Source: Chloroflexi bacterium HGW-Chloroflexi-4
GTDB taxonomy: Bacteria > Chloroflexota > Anaerolineae > Anaerolineales > Anaerolineaceae
Reading direction: 5' to 3'
NCBI GenBank assembly: GCA_002840715.1
Contig: PHBW01000003.1
Location: forward strand, 1-64,000
DNA: 64,000 bases
A model generated the notes under the pieces. The model did no database searches, had not been told where the DNA came from, and worked only from the letters and a program-made list of their open reading frames with translations. This document shows, piece after piece, positions 1 through 8,841 of this stretch. Each line of letters starts with the position of its first letter. The first letter of the stretch is position 1. The position numbers and the translations under genes are program-made.

Positions 1-95
1 TCATCGCAGTTGTGGTCATTGTCGTCCTGAGATTATTGGGACCCCAAATTGGTGGAGTATTCAGCAAGATTAATAACTCGTTATCTGCTGTTTAA
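1..95 (+). CDS. Flp-type (type IVb) pilin, C-terminal fragment
   Basis: Only the last 30 codons lie in the window, in the frame starting at base 3 and ending with TAA at 93-95. They encode a hydrophobic valine/isoleucine stretch, then LLGPQIGGVFSKINNSL and a short polar tail. A hydrophobic helix followed by LLGPxIGxVFSxIxxSL is typical of the small Flp/Fap pilins of Chloroflexota and Actinobacteria, which are secreted and polymerised by the Tad machinery. The N-terminal prepilin peptidase site is outside the window. A strong palindrome follows the stop. The family call is by pattern recognition on a short fragment. Confidence 0.7.
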   Translation, partial: IAVVVIVVLRLLGPQIGGVFSKINNSLSAV

Positions 96-122
96 TCAAT
101 TTAGTATTAAAGCACAACAAAG

Positions 123-156
123 AAAATACTTCTTGATAATTATCAAGAAGTATTTT
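123..156 (+). terminator. 34-bp perfect palindrome, terminator of the pilin gene
   Basis: Arms AAAATACTTCTTGATAA (123-139) and TTATCAAGAAGTATTTT (140-156) are exact reverse complements and abut, so a hairpin would form with a few central bases as loop and an A-tract before and T-tract after. It lies 28 bases after the pilin stop and could work in both directions. Confidence 0.7.
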
Positions 157-224
157 CATATTGTACTTTTTTCTAGGGATATACCAGCATGTTTTCGGAT
201 GCGGGTCAACACTTTTTGTTAGTC

Positions 225-422
225 TTACTTGACTGCGAGGATGAAGAGACCGGGGAAGTTTGTCACAAACTCGACCCGAATTAATTCGGTTTTTTTTACG
301 CCCTCAAGAATAATTCTCAGCTCAGAGGGTTCCTCTTCATGCAACGAAGTGATCACCGGGGTGCCATTATCTTCTTCGGCGTAGGCTGGCAATTCAACCC
401 AGTCGCCGGCGCCTTGTTTCAA
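225..422 (-). CDS. Possible small acidic protein or gene remnant, unknown
   Basis: The 65-codon frame starts with TTG at 420-422 and has an in-frame stop just upstream, with no clear Shine-Dalgarno sequence. The product is acidic (several EE and DN pairs) with a hydrophobic end (FPGLFILAVK). The composition looks protein-like rather than random. I recognise no family. It may be the tail of a decayed gene. Apart from this frame and two hairpins, the stretch 96-602 shows nothing recognisable. Confidence 0.25.
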   Translation of the reverse strand: MKQGAGDWVELPAYAEEDNGTPVITSLHEEEPSELRIILEGVKKTELIRVEFVTNFPGLFILAVK

Positions 423-560
423 TGGACGGTTTCGCTATTTGCTCCCTGAAGTCTTCTGCCGATTCACTGCGACAAAGTGATCAAATCACAACTTCAGATC
501 ATTGCATCCAGAATAATCAATTGAAAAATCAGATAATTGCTGTCTACATCTAAAGTGTTA

Positions 561-586
561 ACCCAGCCGGATTGCTCCGGCTGGGT
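561..586 (-). terminator. Hairpin downstream of the large secreted protein gene
   Basis: Perfect 10-bp arms ACCCAGCCGG (561-570) and CCGGCTGGGT (577-586) with a 6-base loop, 17 bases beyond the stop of the minus-strand gene. The T-run on the minus strand is weak, so termination efficiency is uncertain. Confidence 0.55.
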
Positions 587-602
587 CTTGAAAAGTATTT
601 CA

Positions 603-3600
603 TTATTTCGGTAGAACTACCAGCACAGGCACGTTGCTATTGCTAGTAGTGCCATTGCCAAGCTGCCCATAAGTGTTCTCACCCCAACACATGGCTGTGT
701 AGCCGGTGCCGCTTAATACACAGGTATGGTGAGCACCCACTGCCAAAGCACGGGTAAGCGCCAGGTTCTTGACAAGGGTTGCAGAATCTGAATCTTTGTT
801 GGTTCCATTACCCAACTGTCCACTGCCATTTGAACCCCAGCAAGATACAGTCTGATCGCTGTTAATCGAGCAGTTGTGATCCAAACCGCTACCAACTTCC
901 AAGGCAGGCAAGGCGCCTACCACAAGAGCCGAGGTAAGATCGCTGCCCCAGCATTTGACTGAACCATCAGCAGAAACTGCGCATCCGGTTTCACCCCAAC
1001 GGTTGGCTGAAATGGAGAGTGAGTTCTCGAGCAGTTTGACAGCTTCAGCCTGAGCCTTTACCCATTCAGACACACTACCAAGTACATCACTTCCGAGCAA
1101 AAGACCTTGTCCGCCCGAGATTTGTGCCAGCATGGCGGTTAGTTTGGATTTTACCGGGCTGGTTTGGTTGGTAGTGGTTCCATCGTTGAGCTGTCCGAGG
1201 TTGTTCTTGCCCCAGCACCATACCTCTTGATTCATCAATTGTGCACAGGTGAATTCTTCACCGGCAGTGATGCTGAGCACCTGATCTGGTAGCCCGGTGA
1301 CTTTAACCGGGATTGAACTATTGGTGGTTGAACCGTCTCCTAACTGACCTGAACTGTTTTCACCCCAACACCAGATCTCTCCTGAGGCGGTGAGTGCACA
1401 GGTATGTTTGCTGCCAGCGGTCAGGTTAAACACACCGGTTAGGTTCTTGACGTAGACGGCTTCAGATTTGTCGACGGTGGTGCCATCGCCAAGTTGACCA
1501 GATTCATTCAGACCCCAGCAGACCACCTGTCCATTATTGTAGGTCATGCAGGAGTGACCCAGACCTGAGACAATCAAAGTGCCACCGGTTACGGGGATCA
1601 GTGCTCCACCGGTGACTGGAATGGCCAGGGCCGGAGTGGGGGTGGTTACACTAACGGGGGTCACACAAACCCCGCCAACAACTATCATTCCTATTGGTAC
1701 CGTTGCCTGGGGAACATCACCGATTGTGCAAACAATAGGCGCGCAACCAGCCTCGGTATTGACTGCCATGTAACCTTCCGGCATGGAAGCGTAATCCACG
1801 TTATCAATGGTACAAATTATGGGCGCACAGCCAGCCTCGGTGTCGACAGCCATGTAACCTTCCGGCATGGAAGCGTAGTCCGCGTTGTCAATGGTACAAA
1901 CTATGGGTGCGCAACCAGCCTCGGTATCGACTGCCATGTAACCATCTGGCATGGAAACGTAGTCCGTGTTGTCAATGGTACAAACTATGGGTGCGCAACC
2001 AGCCTCGGTATCGACTGCCATGTAACCATCTGGCATGGAAGCGTAGTCCGTGTTGTCAATGGTACAAACTATGGGTGCGCAACCAGCCTCGGTATCGACT
2101 GCCATGTAACCTTCCGGCATGGATATATAATCCACATCACCAATGGTACAAACGATGGGCGCGCAGTTTGCATCAGTGGAAGGAATCTCCGAGTTGTATT
2201 CACAAGGAGCAGGGCATTCTGGATCATTATAAGGAATATCGGGGTTGAACTCGCATGCGGGTAGCGGGCAAAGTGCCGGATCTGTACAACCCGTTTGTGG
2301 GATGGGCAGCTTCAAGAAGGTCAATTGGGTGTTGCTGGGTGAAACGATCTTCTCGCACATACCGGAGGTGGGGCTGACGCGTTCGCCAGAACGGCAAGTG
2401 GGTGCTCCATAGTTCTTCTCGCATTTTCCGGAGGCACCATTAATTGTGTAGCCTGAATCACACGAATAACTCTTAGTTTTCTCGCATTTATCAGTCACAG
2501 TGTTTAACGAATAGCCCGAATCGCAAGATGGAGTCCTTGGTGAATAGCCTGACCTCTCACATTTATTGGTGGAGCTATTGTATGAATAGCGGTAATCACA
2601 TTCAGGTGAGTGTGACTTTACACACAAATTCTGTGTGGCATCATAGGAGTACCCAGTGGAGCATGGATTTTCCTGGTCTACACAAAAACCGTTTAGTAAA
2701 CTGCCATGGGCACAAGTTGTCGGGTTGCTTGCACCTTGACCAACCGGCCACAGGAACCACAGTTTTTGGGTAATGGGCACGGAGGTACCAAAATCCTGAA
2801 TGTAGTTAAAAATGGGATTTGTCAGATCAGTAGAACTGTGCGATTTATTCAGCAACTTCCAGAATTCATATTGCTCATTCTGGTTGCTCCAAGCTGGAAG
2901 ATCGCATTTACCCGAACCGGAATTGTAAGTTGTACCGGACGGGCAAACGGGAGTTCCGGCTCTTTCACATTTTTGGGTGGAACTATTATAAGTTCCGCTG
3001 GAACAATAATTCTTCGCAGATTCATGCCAACCCCATTCATAATACCAGCACTTTCCATCCCAAGAAGTATGACCTGGTTGGCAGGCTGGATTCTTGGTGC
3101 AGACGCCTCCAGATTCACTGAACCCTGGCGGGCAATCCAGATCCGGATCCATAAAGGATAAGGTTATCTGTTCAGACATGCTTGCACCAATGATCAGGTC
3201 GTTGATTTCATCATTGGCATTTGTTCCGTAATAGCCCAAAACGGCAGCACTTTTGGGATTCTTTAAAACCATGCGATAAATCTTGCTGGTATCGATGGAG
3301 ATATTTGGTTCACCGCACTCCCATTCATATTTAGTATCATCAGAGTGATTAGCATCTTGAACATTTGTCCCACCATCCACGATTTTAACATCTGCAGTTA
3401 TGGTAGCCTCAAGATTGGCAGGGTTTGCCAGCATTAAGGCATCACTAAGGTATCCGTTTGGCATGACAGTAATTTCATCTGCATAAACACCATAAGTGGC
3501 ATTAAAAGCCGCATTCAAGATTAAGGCTCTAATCGACGCAAAGCCATCTGTATATGATGAAATTACTGAGCTATCCGCAACACCAGAAATGGTATTAAAA

Positions 3601-4223
3601 GCCATGAATGACAGTCCTGAAGTAGAGACCGTTACTTCTTCATCATAATAACCGCTTTGAACATAGAGTGTTGAATTTTCAGGTATGACCGTTAAAGCGG
3701 TAGTAAATGGTGCTGCAACTTGGTTACATACTGCCACAAAACTGGGGCAGGTACCTGTCATGCTGGTGTAACCTATCCATTGAGAACCATTCCAGAAGAA
3801 GGGGTCGCTGTTAGAAATAACATCGGCTGCTTCCTGGCTGGCCATGGGTAATTCGTCGCCGTTCTCATCAACAATAATGATTTCTTCAGTAGTTAATACT
3901 TCGACGATTTCAGCCACGGCTTCTTCAACCACAGGGGCTTCAGTAGGCACTGCGGTTTCAACCACCACTGGGGCTTTAGTAGGTACTGCGGTTTCTTCCA
4001 CCAATGGGGCTTCGGTAGGCGCTCCGGTTTCTTCCACCAATGGGGCTTCGGTAGGCGCTCCGGTTTCTTCCACCACAGGCTCTTCAACAACCACCTCGGT
4101 GCTTTCCACCAGCGCATCCGTAGGGATTGCGTCCTGGGCAAGTACGTATTTGGGCGTTGCCAAAGCTGTGATCACAATGATGATGAACATAACCTTGAGT
4201 AACTTTTCGATTGACCTATTCAT
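603..4223 (-). CDS. Large secreted Cys-rich protein with tandem repeats and RCC1-like propeller
   Basis: A 1206-residue exported protein; the start has a good upstream signal (AAGGAGAAGGAAG before ATG). Residues 1-30 form a signal peptide. Residues about 40-90 hold four 12-residue Pro/Thr/Glu repeats (VEETGAPTEAPL type), a likely flexible stalk. About 145-370 looks like a beta-rich, possibly parallel beta-helix domain. About 375-690 has repeated Cys motifs (CDSGYS...KCEK). About 690-860 contains 28-residue repeats with CTIDN and MPEGYMAVDT. From about 885 to the end come RCC1-type blades with CWGxNxxGQLGDGT. No cell-wall anchor is visible. RCC1 blades in bacteria are usually binding modules, so a surface adhesin or binding protein is inferred; no enzymatic motif was seen. 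Confidence 0.8.
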   Translation of the reverse strand: MNRSIEKLLKVMFIIIVITALATPKYVLAQDAIPTDALVESTEVVVEEPVVEETGAPTEAPLVEETGAPTEAPLVEETAVPTKAPVVVETAVPTEAPVVEEAVAEIVEVLTTEEIIIVDENGDELPMASQEAADVISNSDPFFWNGSQWIGYTSMTGTCPSFVAVCNQVAAPFTTALTVIPENSTLYVQSGYYDEEVTVSTSGLSFMAFNTISGVADSSVISSYTDGFASIRALILNAAFNATYGVYADEITVMPNGYLSDALMLANPANLEATITADVKIVDGGTNVQDANHSDDTKYEWECGEPNISIDTSKIYRMVLKNPKSAAVLGYYGTNANDEINDLIIGASMSEQITLSFMDPDLDCPPGFSESGGVCTKNPACQPGHTSWDGKCWYYEWGWHESAKNYCSSGTYNSSTQKCERAGTPVCPSGTTYNSGSGKCDLPAWSNQNEQYEFWKLLNKSHSSTDLTNPIFNYIQDFGTSVPITQKLWFLWPVGQGASNPTTCAHGSLLNGFCVDQENPCSTGYSYDATQNLCVKSHSPECDYRYSYNSSTNKCERSGYSPRTPSCDSGYSLNTVTDKCEKTKSYSCDSGYTINGASGKCEKNYGAPTCRSGERVSPTSGMCEKIVSPSNTQLTFLKLPIPQTGCTDPALCPLPACEFNPDIPYNDPECPAPCEYNSEIPSTDANCAPIVCTIGDVDYISMPEGYMAVDTEAGCAPIVCTIDNTDYASMPDGYMAVDTEAGCAPIVCTIDNTDYVSMPDGYMAVDTEAGCAPIVCTIDNADYASMPEGYMAVDTEAGCAPIICTIDNVDYASMPEGYMAVNTEAGCAPIVCTIGDVPQATVPIGMIVVGGVCVTPVSVTTPTPALAIPVTGGALIPVTGGTLIVSGLGHSCMTYNNGQVVCWGLNESGQLGDGTTVDKSEAVYVKNLTGVFNLTAGSKHTCALTASGEIWCWGENSSGQLGDGSTTNSSIPVKVTGLPDQVLSITAGEEFTCAQLMNQEVWCWGKNNLGQLNDGTTTNQTSPVKSKLTAMLAQISGGQGLLLGSDVLGSVSEWVKAQAEAVKLLENSLSISANRWGETGCAVSADGSVKCWGSDLTSALVVGALPALEVGSGLDHNCSINSDQTVSCWGSNGSGQLGNGTNKDSDSATLVKNLALTRALAVGAHHTCVLSGTGYTAMCWGENTYGQLGNGTTSNSNVPVLVVLPK
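1741..2160 (-). repeat. Five 84-bp tandem repeats inside the secreted protein gene
   Basis: The phrase AGCCTCGGT recurs with its T at 1753, 1837, 1921, 2005 and 2089, exactly 84 bases apart. Each unit encodes 28 residues containing CTIDN and ending in TEAGCAP. Units are nearly identical, the middle ones most so, which points to recent expansion or gene conversion. Expect copy-number variation between strains and assembly errors here. Confidence 0.9.
3921..4070 (-). repeat. Four 36-bp repeats encoding a Pro/Thr/Glu stalk
   Basis: A 36-base unit (12 residues, VEETGAPTEAPL and variants with AVPTKAPV) is repeated about four times near the 5' end of the large secreted protein gene. The two central copies look identical. 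Confidence 0.8.
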
Positions 4224-4737
4224 CTTCCTTCTCCTTTTAATCTAGTCGATAGCTTTCACAATAATGGTAGTTTTCCAATACTAAAAACAAAATAATTTTG
4301 AAATATAAAAATTTCAAAACTACCAATAAATAATATTTAATTTGTCAACCAATAAAAGGAATTTTGGAACTCAACAGATAAATTTAGTAATTTTTGATAC
4401 TATATTTATTCCCACCAATAAATTTGTACTTAAACAACAAAAACCGACCAACAAGGCCGGTTTCGCAATTGACTCCCCAAATCCATACTTCTTTGCAGAA
4501 GTGTGCGACCAAACATAGGATGTGGATCTTTGCCGCCAAACTTAAAATATTTAATTATTTACCATTAATGTTACTTTAGTATAACGATTTTTTTACAAAA
4601 ATCTAGAGTAATTTAACGCCTTTTTTATGGATTTTTTGTAGTAATTTATTATACAACACTTCAATTAATAATGTTACAAGCAATTTTTACTGGCCGAACC
4701 ATTTGCCATCAAACCCATTTCTCAATACAATAAGATT
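4224..4737. other. AT-rich intergenic region between divergent genes
   Basis: 514 bases between the minus-strand secreted protein gene and the plus-strand TetR gene, so it should hold both promoters. It is very AT-rich. The 9-mer ACCAATAAA occurs near 4322, 4348 and 4413. An imperfect hairpin, AAACCGACC and GGCCGGTTT, lies at about 4441-4463. No gene, RNA or clear TetR operator palindrome was found. Confidence 0.5.
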
Positions 4738-5340
4738 ATGACTGATGAAAAAGGCAAGCCCAACCCCACCCGTTCAAGGCAGCAGATCGTATCTGCCGCA
4801 CACCGCCTCTTTTTGGAACAGGGATTTCACGGCAGCACAATGCGGCAGATCGCAAAAGAATCCGGCATGGCGCTTGGTTCTCTTTACAACCATTTCGTGG
4901 ATAAGGACGATCTCTTCAGAGCTGTCTTTGAAGCCTATAACCCCTACCCTCTTCTCTTGTTGGCACTTGAGAATTCACAGGGTTCCAGTGCTGAAGAACT
5001 CGCCCGTACGGCTGCCCGGCGTCTGGTCACCCAACTTAACGCGCGTCCGGACCTGATCAAGCTGGTCTTCATTGATGTGGTTGAATTTCAAGGCAAACAC
5101 CTCAGACTTGCCTGGCCCCAGGTTGCCCCCGGCATGGAGAAATTCGCCCTTAAACTCAAACGCGACCCCTCCGCTTTGCGTCCTCTCTCCAACGACGGCT
5201 TGCTGCGCGCTTTCTTTGGCCTGTTTTATACCTTTCACATGACTGAAATGCTGCTGGGCAAACCCCCCGACCCTGATTCTCAAGCCGCAGCCCTGGTGGA
5301 ACTCACCGAAGTCTACCTTCACGGGATTATTACAAATTAA
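4738..5340 (+). CDS. TetR/AcrR family transcriptional regulator
   Basis: 200 residues, normal for the family. Residues about 12-60 form the TetR helix-turn-helix: SRQQIVSAAHRLFLEQGFHG, then MRQIAKESGMALGSLYNHF and KDDLF. The C-terminal ligand domain is not family-specific. ATG at 4738 fits the HTH start, but the ribosome binding site is weak. Neighbours do not reveal the target: the gene is divergent from the secreted protein and followed by an apparently unrelated fragment. The ligand is unknown. Confidence 0.9.
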   Translation: MTDEKGKPNPTRSRQQIVSAAHRLFLEQGFHGSTMRQIAKESGMALGSLYNHFVDKDDLFRAVFEAYNPYPLLLLALENSQGSSAEELARTAARRLVTQLNARPDLIKLVFIDVVEFQGKHLRLAWPQVAPGMEKFALKLKRDPSALRPLSNDGLLRAFFGLFYTFHMTEMLLGKPPDPDSQAAALVELTEVYLHGIITN

Positions 5341-5517
5341 ACCTAATAAACGAGTGTTGATCAGATTCATTACAATTCACCTATACGCATTTAAATTATG
5401 GATTTGATATTTGGACGGGATCCAGCACTAGATCGATCACGCTGAAGGATTCTGCGCCATGAAACAAAGCAGCGCAATCATTCACCCAGAAACCTTCATT
5501 ATCTGAAAGTTCCAGAA

Positions 5518-5544
5518 TGCCGGCCAGGCTTTTCTTGGCCGGCA
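5518..5544 (-). terminator. Hairpin after the membrane-protein fragment
   Basis: Arms TGCCGGCCA (5518-5526) and TGGCCGGCA (5536-5544) with a 9-base loop, immediately after the minus-strand stop at 5548. It may also end transcription from the TetR side. The remaining bases 5341-5517 show nothing recognisable. Confidence 0.6.
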
Positions 5545-5547
5545 CAA

Positions 5548-5751
5548 CTAATTGAGTCTCTCAAGCAGATATTCATTCACCTGCTGTTGCCAAAAGTTGC
5601 CGCGCAGCAAAGAAGCATAACAATAATCATCTTGCAAGTATCGTGAAGTGCTGCCAATCAGCAAAATGGCAACCAAAGCTGCAGTGAGTATCAATCCAAA
5701 CAAGGTGAGCAGAAGCGGGTAAAATTTATAGGATGATTTCAAATTGGTCAT
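5548..5751 (-). pseudogene. N-terminal fragment of a multi-spanning membrane protein (DUF6056-like)
   Basis: From ATG at 5751 the frame gives 67 residues: a short polar start, one strong transmembrane helix (LLLTLFGLILTAALVAILLI), then RYLQDDYCYASLLRGNFWQQ and a stop. A first helix followed by an aromatic-DDYCYA motif resembles the start of large Chloroflexota membrane proteins of the DUF6056/glycosyltransferase type, which are several hundred residues long. Here only the beginning remains, so I call it truncated. The frame can be extended to 5838 but would then overlap the GrpB gene start. The family assignment is tentative. Confidence 0.4.
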
Positions 5752-5830
5752 ATCAATGGCTCTGTTCGAGATGCCTATGAATAACACAGACCACAACTCA
5801 AAAATCTGAGTTTTTGAAAGGTGAGAAAAC

Positions 5831-6361
5831 ATGCCCAAAACACCAATACCAATCGTAATTGAGCCTTATTGCCCAGACTGGCCTGAGATATTCGCCAAAG
5901 AAGCGGAATATATTCAGGGTTTAAATGGCAGTTATATCACCGTCATCGAACACATCGGCAGCACATCCGTGCCTGGTCTTGCAGCCAAGCCGATCATCGA
6001 TATGCTTATCGGAGTGAAAAGCCTTGCTGACTCACCACTCATCATCGCTCCTCTTCAAAATATTGGATACATTTATGTGCCTGAACATGAAGTGGATCTA
6101 CCCGAACGCCGCTATCTCTACAAGCAAAATAATGGCGAAGATACTTTTCATCTTCACATGGTTGAACCCGGGAGTGAATTCTTTAGCAGACATATTGCTT
6201 TCAGAGATTATCTGCGTTCTCACCCTGATGCCGTTGCCGAGTATGCTGCACTCAAATTTAAGCTCGCCCGAGAATTTGGCTCGGATCGATCCGGCTATAC
6301 AGACGCTAAAACAGAATTCATCCAAGGCATAGAGCGCAAAGCAAAGCGTCAGAACTTTTAA
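5831..6361 (+). CDS. GrpB family protein (UPF0157, nucleotidyltransferase fold)
   Basis: 176 residues, the usual GrpB length. Signature features are VIEPYCPDWPEIFAKEA at the start, then IEHIGSTSVPGLAAKPIIDMLIGV, the GrpB variant of the GS...D-x-D nucleotidyltransferase core, and FHLHMV with RDYLRSHPDAVAEYAALK. The biochemical role of the family is poorly defined; some members are fused to dephospho-CoA kinase. GAAAGGTGAGAAAAC gives a good ribosome binding site. It stands alone and converges with xylA across a hairpin. Confidence 0.9.
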   Translation: MPKTPIPIVIEPYCPDWPEIFAKEAEYIQGLNGSYITVIEHIGSTSVPGLAAKPIIDMLIGVKSLADSPLIIAPLQNIGYIYVPEHEVDLPERRYLYKQNNGEDTFHLHMVEPGSEFFSRHIAFRDYLRSHPDAVAEYAALKFKLAREFGSDRSGYTDAKTEFIQGIERKAKRQNF

Positions 6362-6398
6362 ACCAAAAGAGGAGAGAATACCTCCCTCCTCCTTTGGT
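6362..6398. terminator. Bidirectional terminator between GrpB gene and xylA
   Basis: ACCAAAAGAGGAG and CTCCTCCTTTGGT pair with one mismatch around a loop of about 11 bases, in the short gap between two convergent genes. Confidence 0.55.
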
Positions 6399-6429
6399 AA
6401 CTGAAGCCAGGTCAAAGCTTCACGAGAAA

Positions 6430-7596
6430 TTAGCGAGTTCCTGTAATAATATCAATGGTCAATTGGTCCAGCCGTTCATACTTCAAGCCGCGGCTGGCTA
6501 TCTTAACCCGATCAAAAGATTGCGCTTTTAGTCCATCTGCTTTGGCTTTGGAGTATTTTCCTAGGAATCCAGACATGGCGGCATCCTGATCATTTATTTC
6601 CGCTAAAAGGGCTTGCACTTCAGCATCAGAATTGAATTGCTGTGCTTTGTCTTTTAGCAGCAAGTAAGTGCGCATGCATCCGCGTGCAAAATCTTTAACC
6701 CCTTCAAAATCTTCTGTGCGGTAGGCATGAGCGTCAAAGTGGCGAGAGCCGTCATACTTGACGTCTTCAAGGAATTTAACCAGGTGAAAATTGGCTTTGA
6801 TATCTCTTGAACCAAAACGCAGATCCTGATCGTACCGTCCGCCGTATTGATCATTTAAATCGATATGCCAGAGTTTTCCGGCTTCCCAGGCCTGGGCTAC
6901 ATTATGCATAAAGTTGAGACCAGCCATGGTTTCATGCGCGACTTCGGGGTTCACTCCCACCATCTCGGGATGGTCCAATGTGGCGATGAAGGCCAGCATA
7001 TGGCCGGTGGTAGCATTATAGATATCAGCTCGAGGTTCGTTGGGTTTGGCTTCAAGCACAAATTTGAGGTCATACTTGTTTTCGATGGCATATTCGCATA
7101 AAAAGTTCATGGCTTCGCGGTTGCGCTTGATGGCTTCCACAGCGCTTTTACTCGAATCTGTTTCGACGCCTTCGCGTCCACCCCAAAAATCATAGATGGT
7201 GGCGCCAAATTCAACCCCCAGGTCAATGGCCTGCATTGTCTTTTGAAGAGCATAAGCGCGTACTTTGGCATCATTGCTGGTGAAAGCGCCGTCTTTAAAG
7301 ATCGGATCATAAAAAAGGTTGGTGGTGGCCATGGGTACTTTAAGCCCGGTGTCATCCAGGGCCTTGCGAAAGTCCTTTTTGATGGCGTCAGCCTGTGCTG
7401 GGGTGGCATCAATCGGAATCAGGTCGTTATCATGAAAATTCACGCCATACGCCCCAACTTCACTGAGCATATAGACCAATTCTGCAGGAGTTTTTGAGGT
7501 GCGCACTTCTGCCCCAAAAGGATCACGCCCACGGCTGCCTACTGTCCACAATCCAAAGGTAAATTTATCTTCAGGTTTCGGTTGATAACTTGTCAT
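6430..7596 (-). CDS. xylA: Xylose isomerase, class I (short, actinobacterial type)
   Basis: Converts D-xylose to D-xylulose in the cytoplasm using two divalent metals. The 388 residues match the short class I enzymes of Streptomyces and Thermus, not the longer class II. Visible signatures: [17 protein letters not shown] at about 12-28, the catalytic FHDNDL (His55, Asp58), [12 protein letters not shown] (metal Glu/Lys), [28 protein letters not shown] and [11 protein letters not shown] near the active site. It is the last gene of the xylose operon, 42 bases after xylH. No xylulokinase gene is adjacent, so that step must be encoded elsewhere. Confidence 0.97.
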   Translation of the reverse strand: MTSYQPKPEDKFTFGLWTVGSRGRDPFGAEVRTSKTPAELVYMLSEVGAYGVNFHDNDLIPIDATPAQADAIKKDFRKALDDTGLKVPMATTNLFYDPIFKDGAFTSNDAKVRAYALQKTMQAIDLGVEFGATIYDFWGGREGVETDSSKSAVEAIKRNREAMNFLCEYAIENKYDLKFVLEAKPNEPRADIYNATTGHMLAFIATLDHPEMVGVNPEVAHETMAGLNFMHNVAQAWEAGKLWHIDLNDQYGGRYDQDLRFGSRDIKANFHLVKFLEDVKYDGSRHFDAHAYRTEDFEGVKDFARGCMRTYLLLKDKAQQFNSDAEVQALLAEINDQDAAMSGFLGKYSKAKADGLKAQSFDRVKIASRGLKYERLDQLTIDIITGTR

Positions 7597-7638
7597 TTTA
7601 TATCTTCTTTCATCAATTTCAATAATTAATTTGAAGAA

Positions 7639-8811
7639 TTAGTTGGAACTCTTCTTGAAATAAACATCCACGATAACTGCCACAACCAACACCAGACCTC
7701 TTAAAACATATTGCCAGGCAGGCGCCACGTTCATCATTTGCAGACCAGTATTGAGACTTGCCATGATCAATGCCCCCACCAGAGCGCCAAAGATCGTTCC
7801 TGACCCGCCCAGCGTGGAAGTGCCGCCGAGCACACAACTGGCAATGGCATCAAGTTCATACCCCTGCCCTGCTGCGATGGTTCCATAACCTACGTATGAG
7901 GCTAAAACTACACCTCCTATGCCTGATAAAAGACCCATCAAGGTAAAGACCAGAAAAAGTTGTTTTTTGATGTTGATACCTGAAAGTCTGGCAGCTTCTC
8001 GATTGCCGCCAATGGCATAGGCATATCGTCCGAAACGCGTATTGGTCGAGATGTAAGAGACGATGATGGCAGTGATGGCAAGTAGAAGGACCGGAACCTG
8101 AACACCATTGTATTTATTCACCACAGCGACATAAACTAATACCAATAGTGAGAAAAACGCTGTACGCAACATGTCTTGATAAAAAGGTTTTAGCTCAAAA
8201 CCATATTTTCGTTTTGTGCGGCGATTCGCAAACATCAGCAAAATTAAAAATGCGACCACCACAATTCCCAAGATCCAACCAATGGTCGGTTTGAGGTAAC
8301 CTTGAGCAATGTAACTAAAACCGGGTTGGTTGGCAGCGATCGTTTGTCCACCGGTTGCCAAAAGAATACCGCCATTAAGGATAAACATGCCACCGAGGGT
8401 CACAATAAATGCCGGAACACGTAAATAGGCAGTGACATAAGCTTGATACATGCCGAACAAAGTTCCAACAAGCATGGATACAAACACGGTCAGAACGGCA
8501 GACAAAATCGGTTCATTGGGAATCAGTTTGAACCATACATCACGCTGAAAGAGTGCTGCAATAACAGAGACAAAACCGGCAAGTTTTCCAACCGAGAGGT
8601 CGATACCACCAGTCACCATAACCAACACCATACCCACTGCCAGGAAACCTGTAACTGTCATCTGCCTGAACAAGTTGGAAATGTTTTGGGGCATGAAGTA
8701 ACCGCCCTTGGTGATAATGGCAAAAACACCCCAAATGGCAACCAGGGCAATGATAATGATATAAGTTTGAATATTTTTGCGAAATCTTTGGCCTAACTCA
8801 GAGAAATTCAT
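7639..8811 (-). CDS. xylH: Xylose-type sugar ABC transporter permease
   Basis: 390-residue inner-membrane permease of the CUT2 family (AraH/RbsC/XylH). It has about ten hydrophobic segments, the CUT2 hallmark GMVLVMVTGGIDLSVGKLAG near residue 60 and the cytoplasmic coupling region GGNREAARLSGINIK. The pieces DAIASCVLGGTSTLGGSGT and FGALVGALIM near the end are typical. An extended cytoplasmic segment around 195-225 (RRTKRKYGFELKPFYQDML) fits XylH rather than RbsC. It lies 30 bases after xylG with an upstream AAGAGGTG and should form the channel with XylG and XylF. Confidence 0.93.
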   Translation of the reverse strand: MNFSELGQRFRKNIQTYIIIIALVAIWGVFAIITKGGYFMPQNISNLFRQMTVTGFLAVGMVLVMVTGGIDLSVGKLAGFVSVIAALFQRDVWFKLIPNEPILSAVLTVFVSMLVGTLFGMYQAYVTAYLRVPAFIVTLGGMFILNGGILLATGGQTIAANQPGFSYIAQGYLKPTIGWILGIVVVAFLILLMFANRRTKRKYGFELKPFYQDMLRTAFFSLLVLVYVAVVNKYNGVQVPVLLLAITAIIVSYISTNTRFGRYAYAIGGNREAARLSGINIKKQLFLVFTLMGLLSGIGGVVLASYVGYGTIAAGQGYELDAIASCVLGGTSTLGGSGTIFGALVGALIMASLNTGLQMMNVAPAWQYVLRGLVLVVAVIVDVYFKKSSN

Positions 8812-8841
8812 TGTTCACCTCTTGAATGAAATTAAAACGGT

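Noticed and set aside
123..156. 34-bp palindrome as an end of a mobile element
   Set aside because: No second copy or transposase nearby, and position after a stop codon fits a terminator better.
1741..2160. Regular 84-bp repeats as a possible CRISPR array
   Set aside because: There are no unique spacers; the whole period is repeated and in frame within a protein.
1907..2248. 113-codon plus-strand frame with repeated segments
   Set aside because: The repeats are the antisense reading of the 84-bp units of the secreted protein gene.
5795..5816. Small hairpin AACTCA/TGAGTT with T-run as a terminator
   Set aside because: Only six base pairs and placed right before the GrpB ribosome binding site; probably chance.
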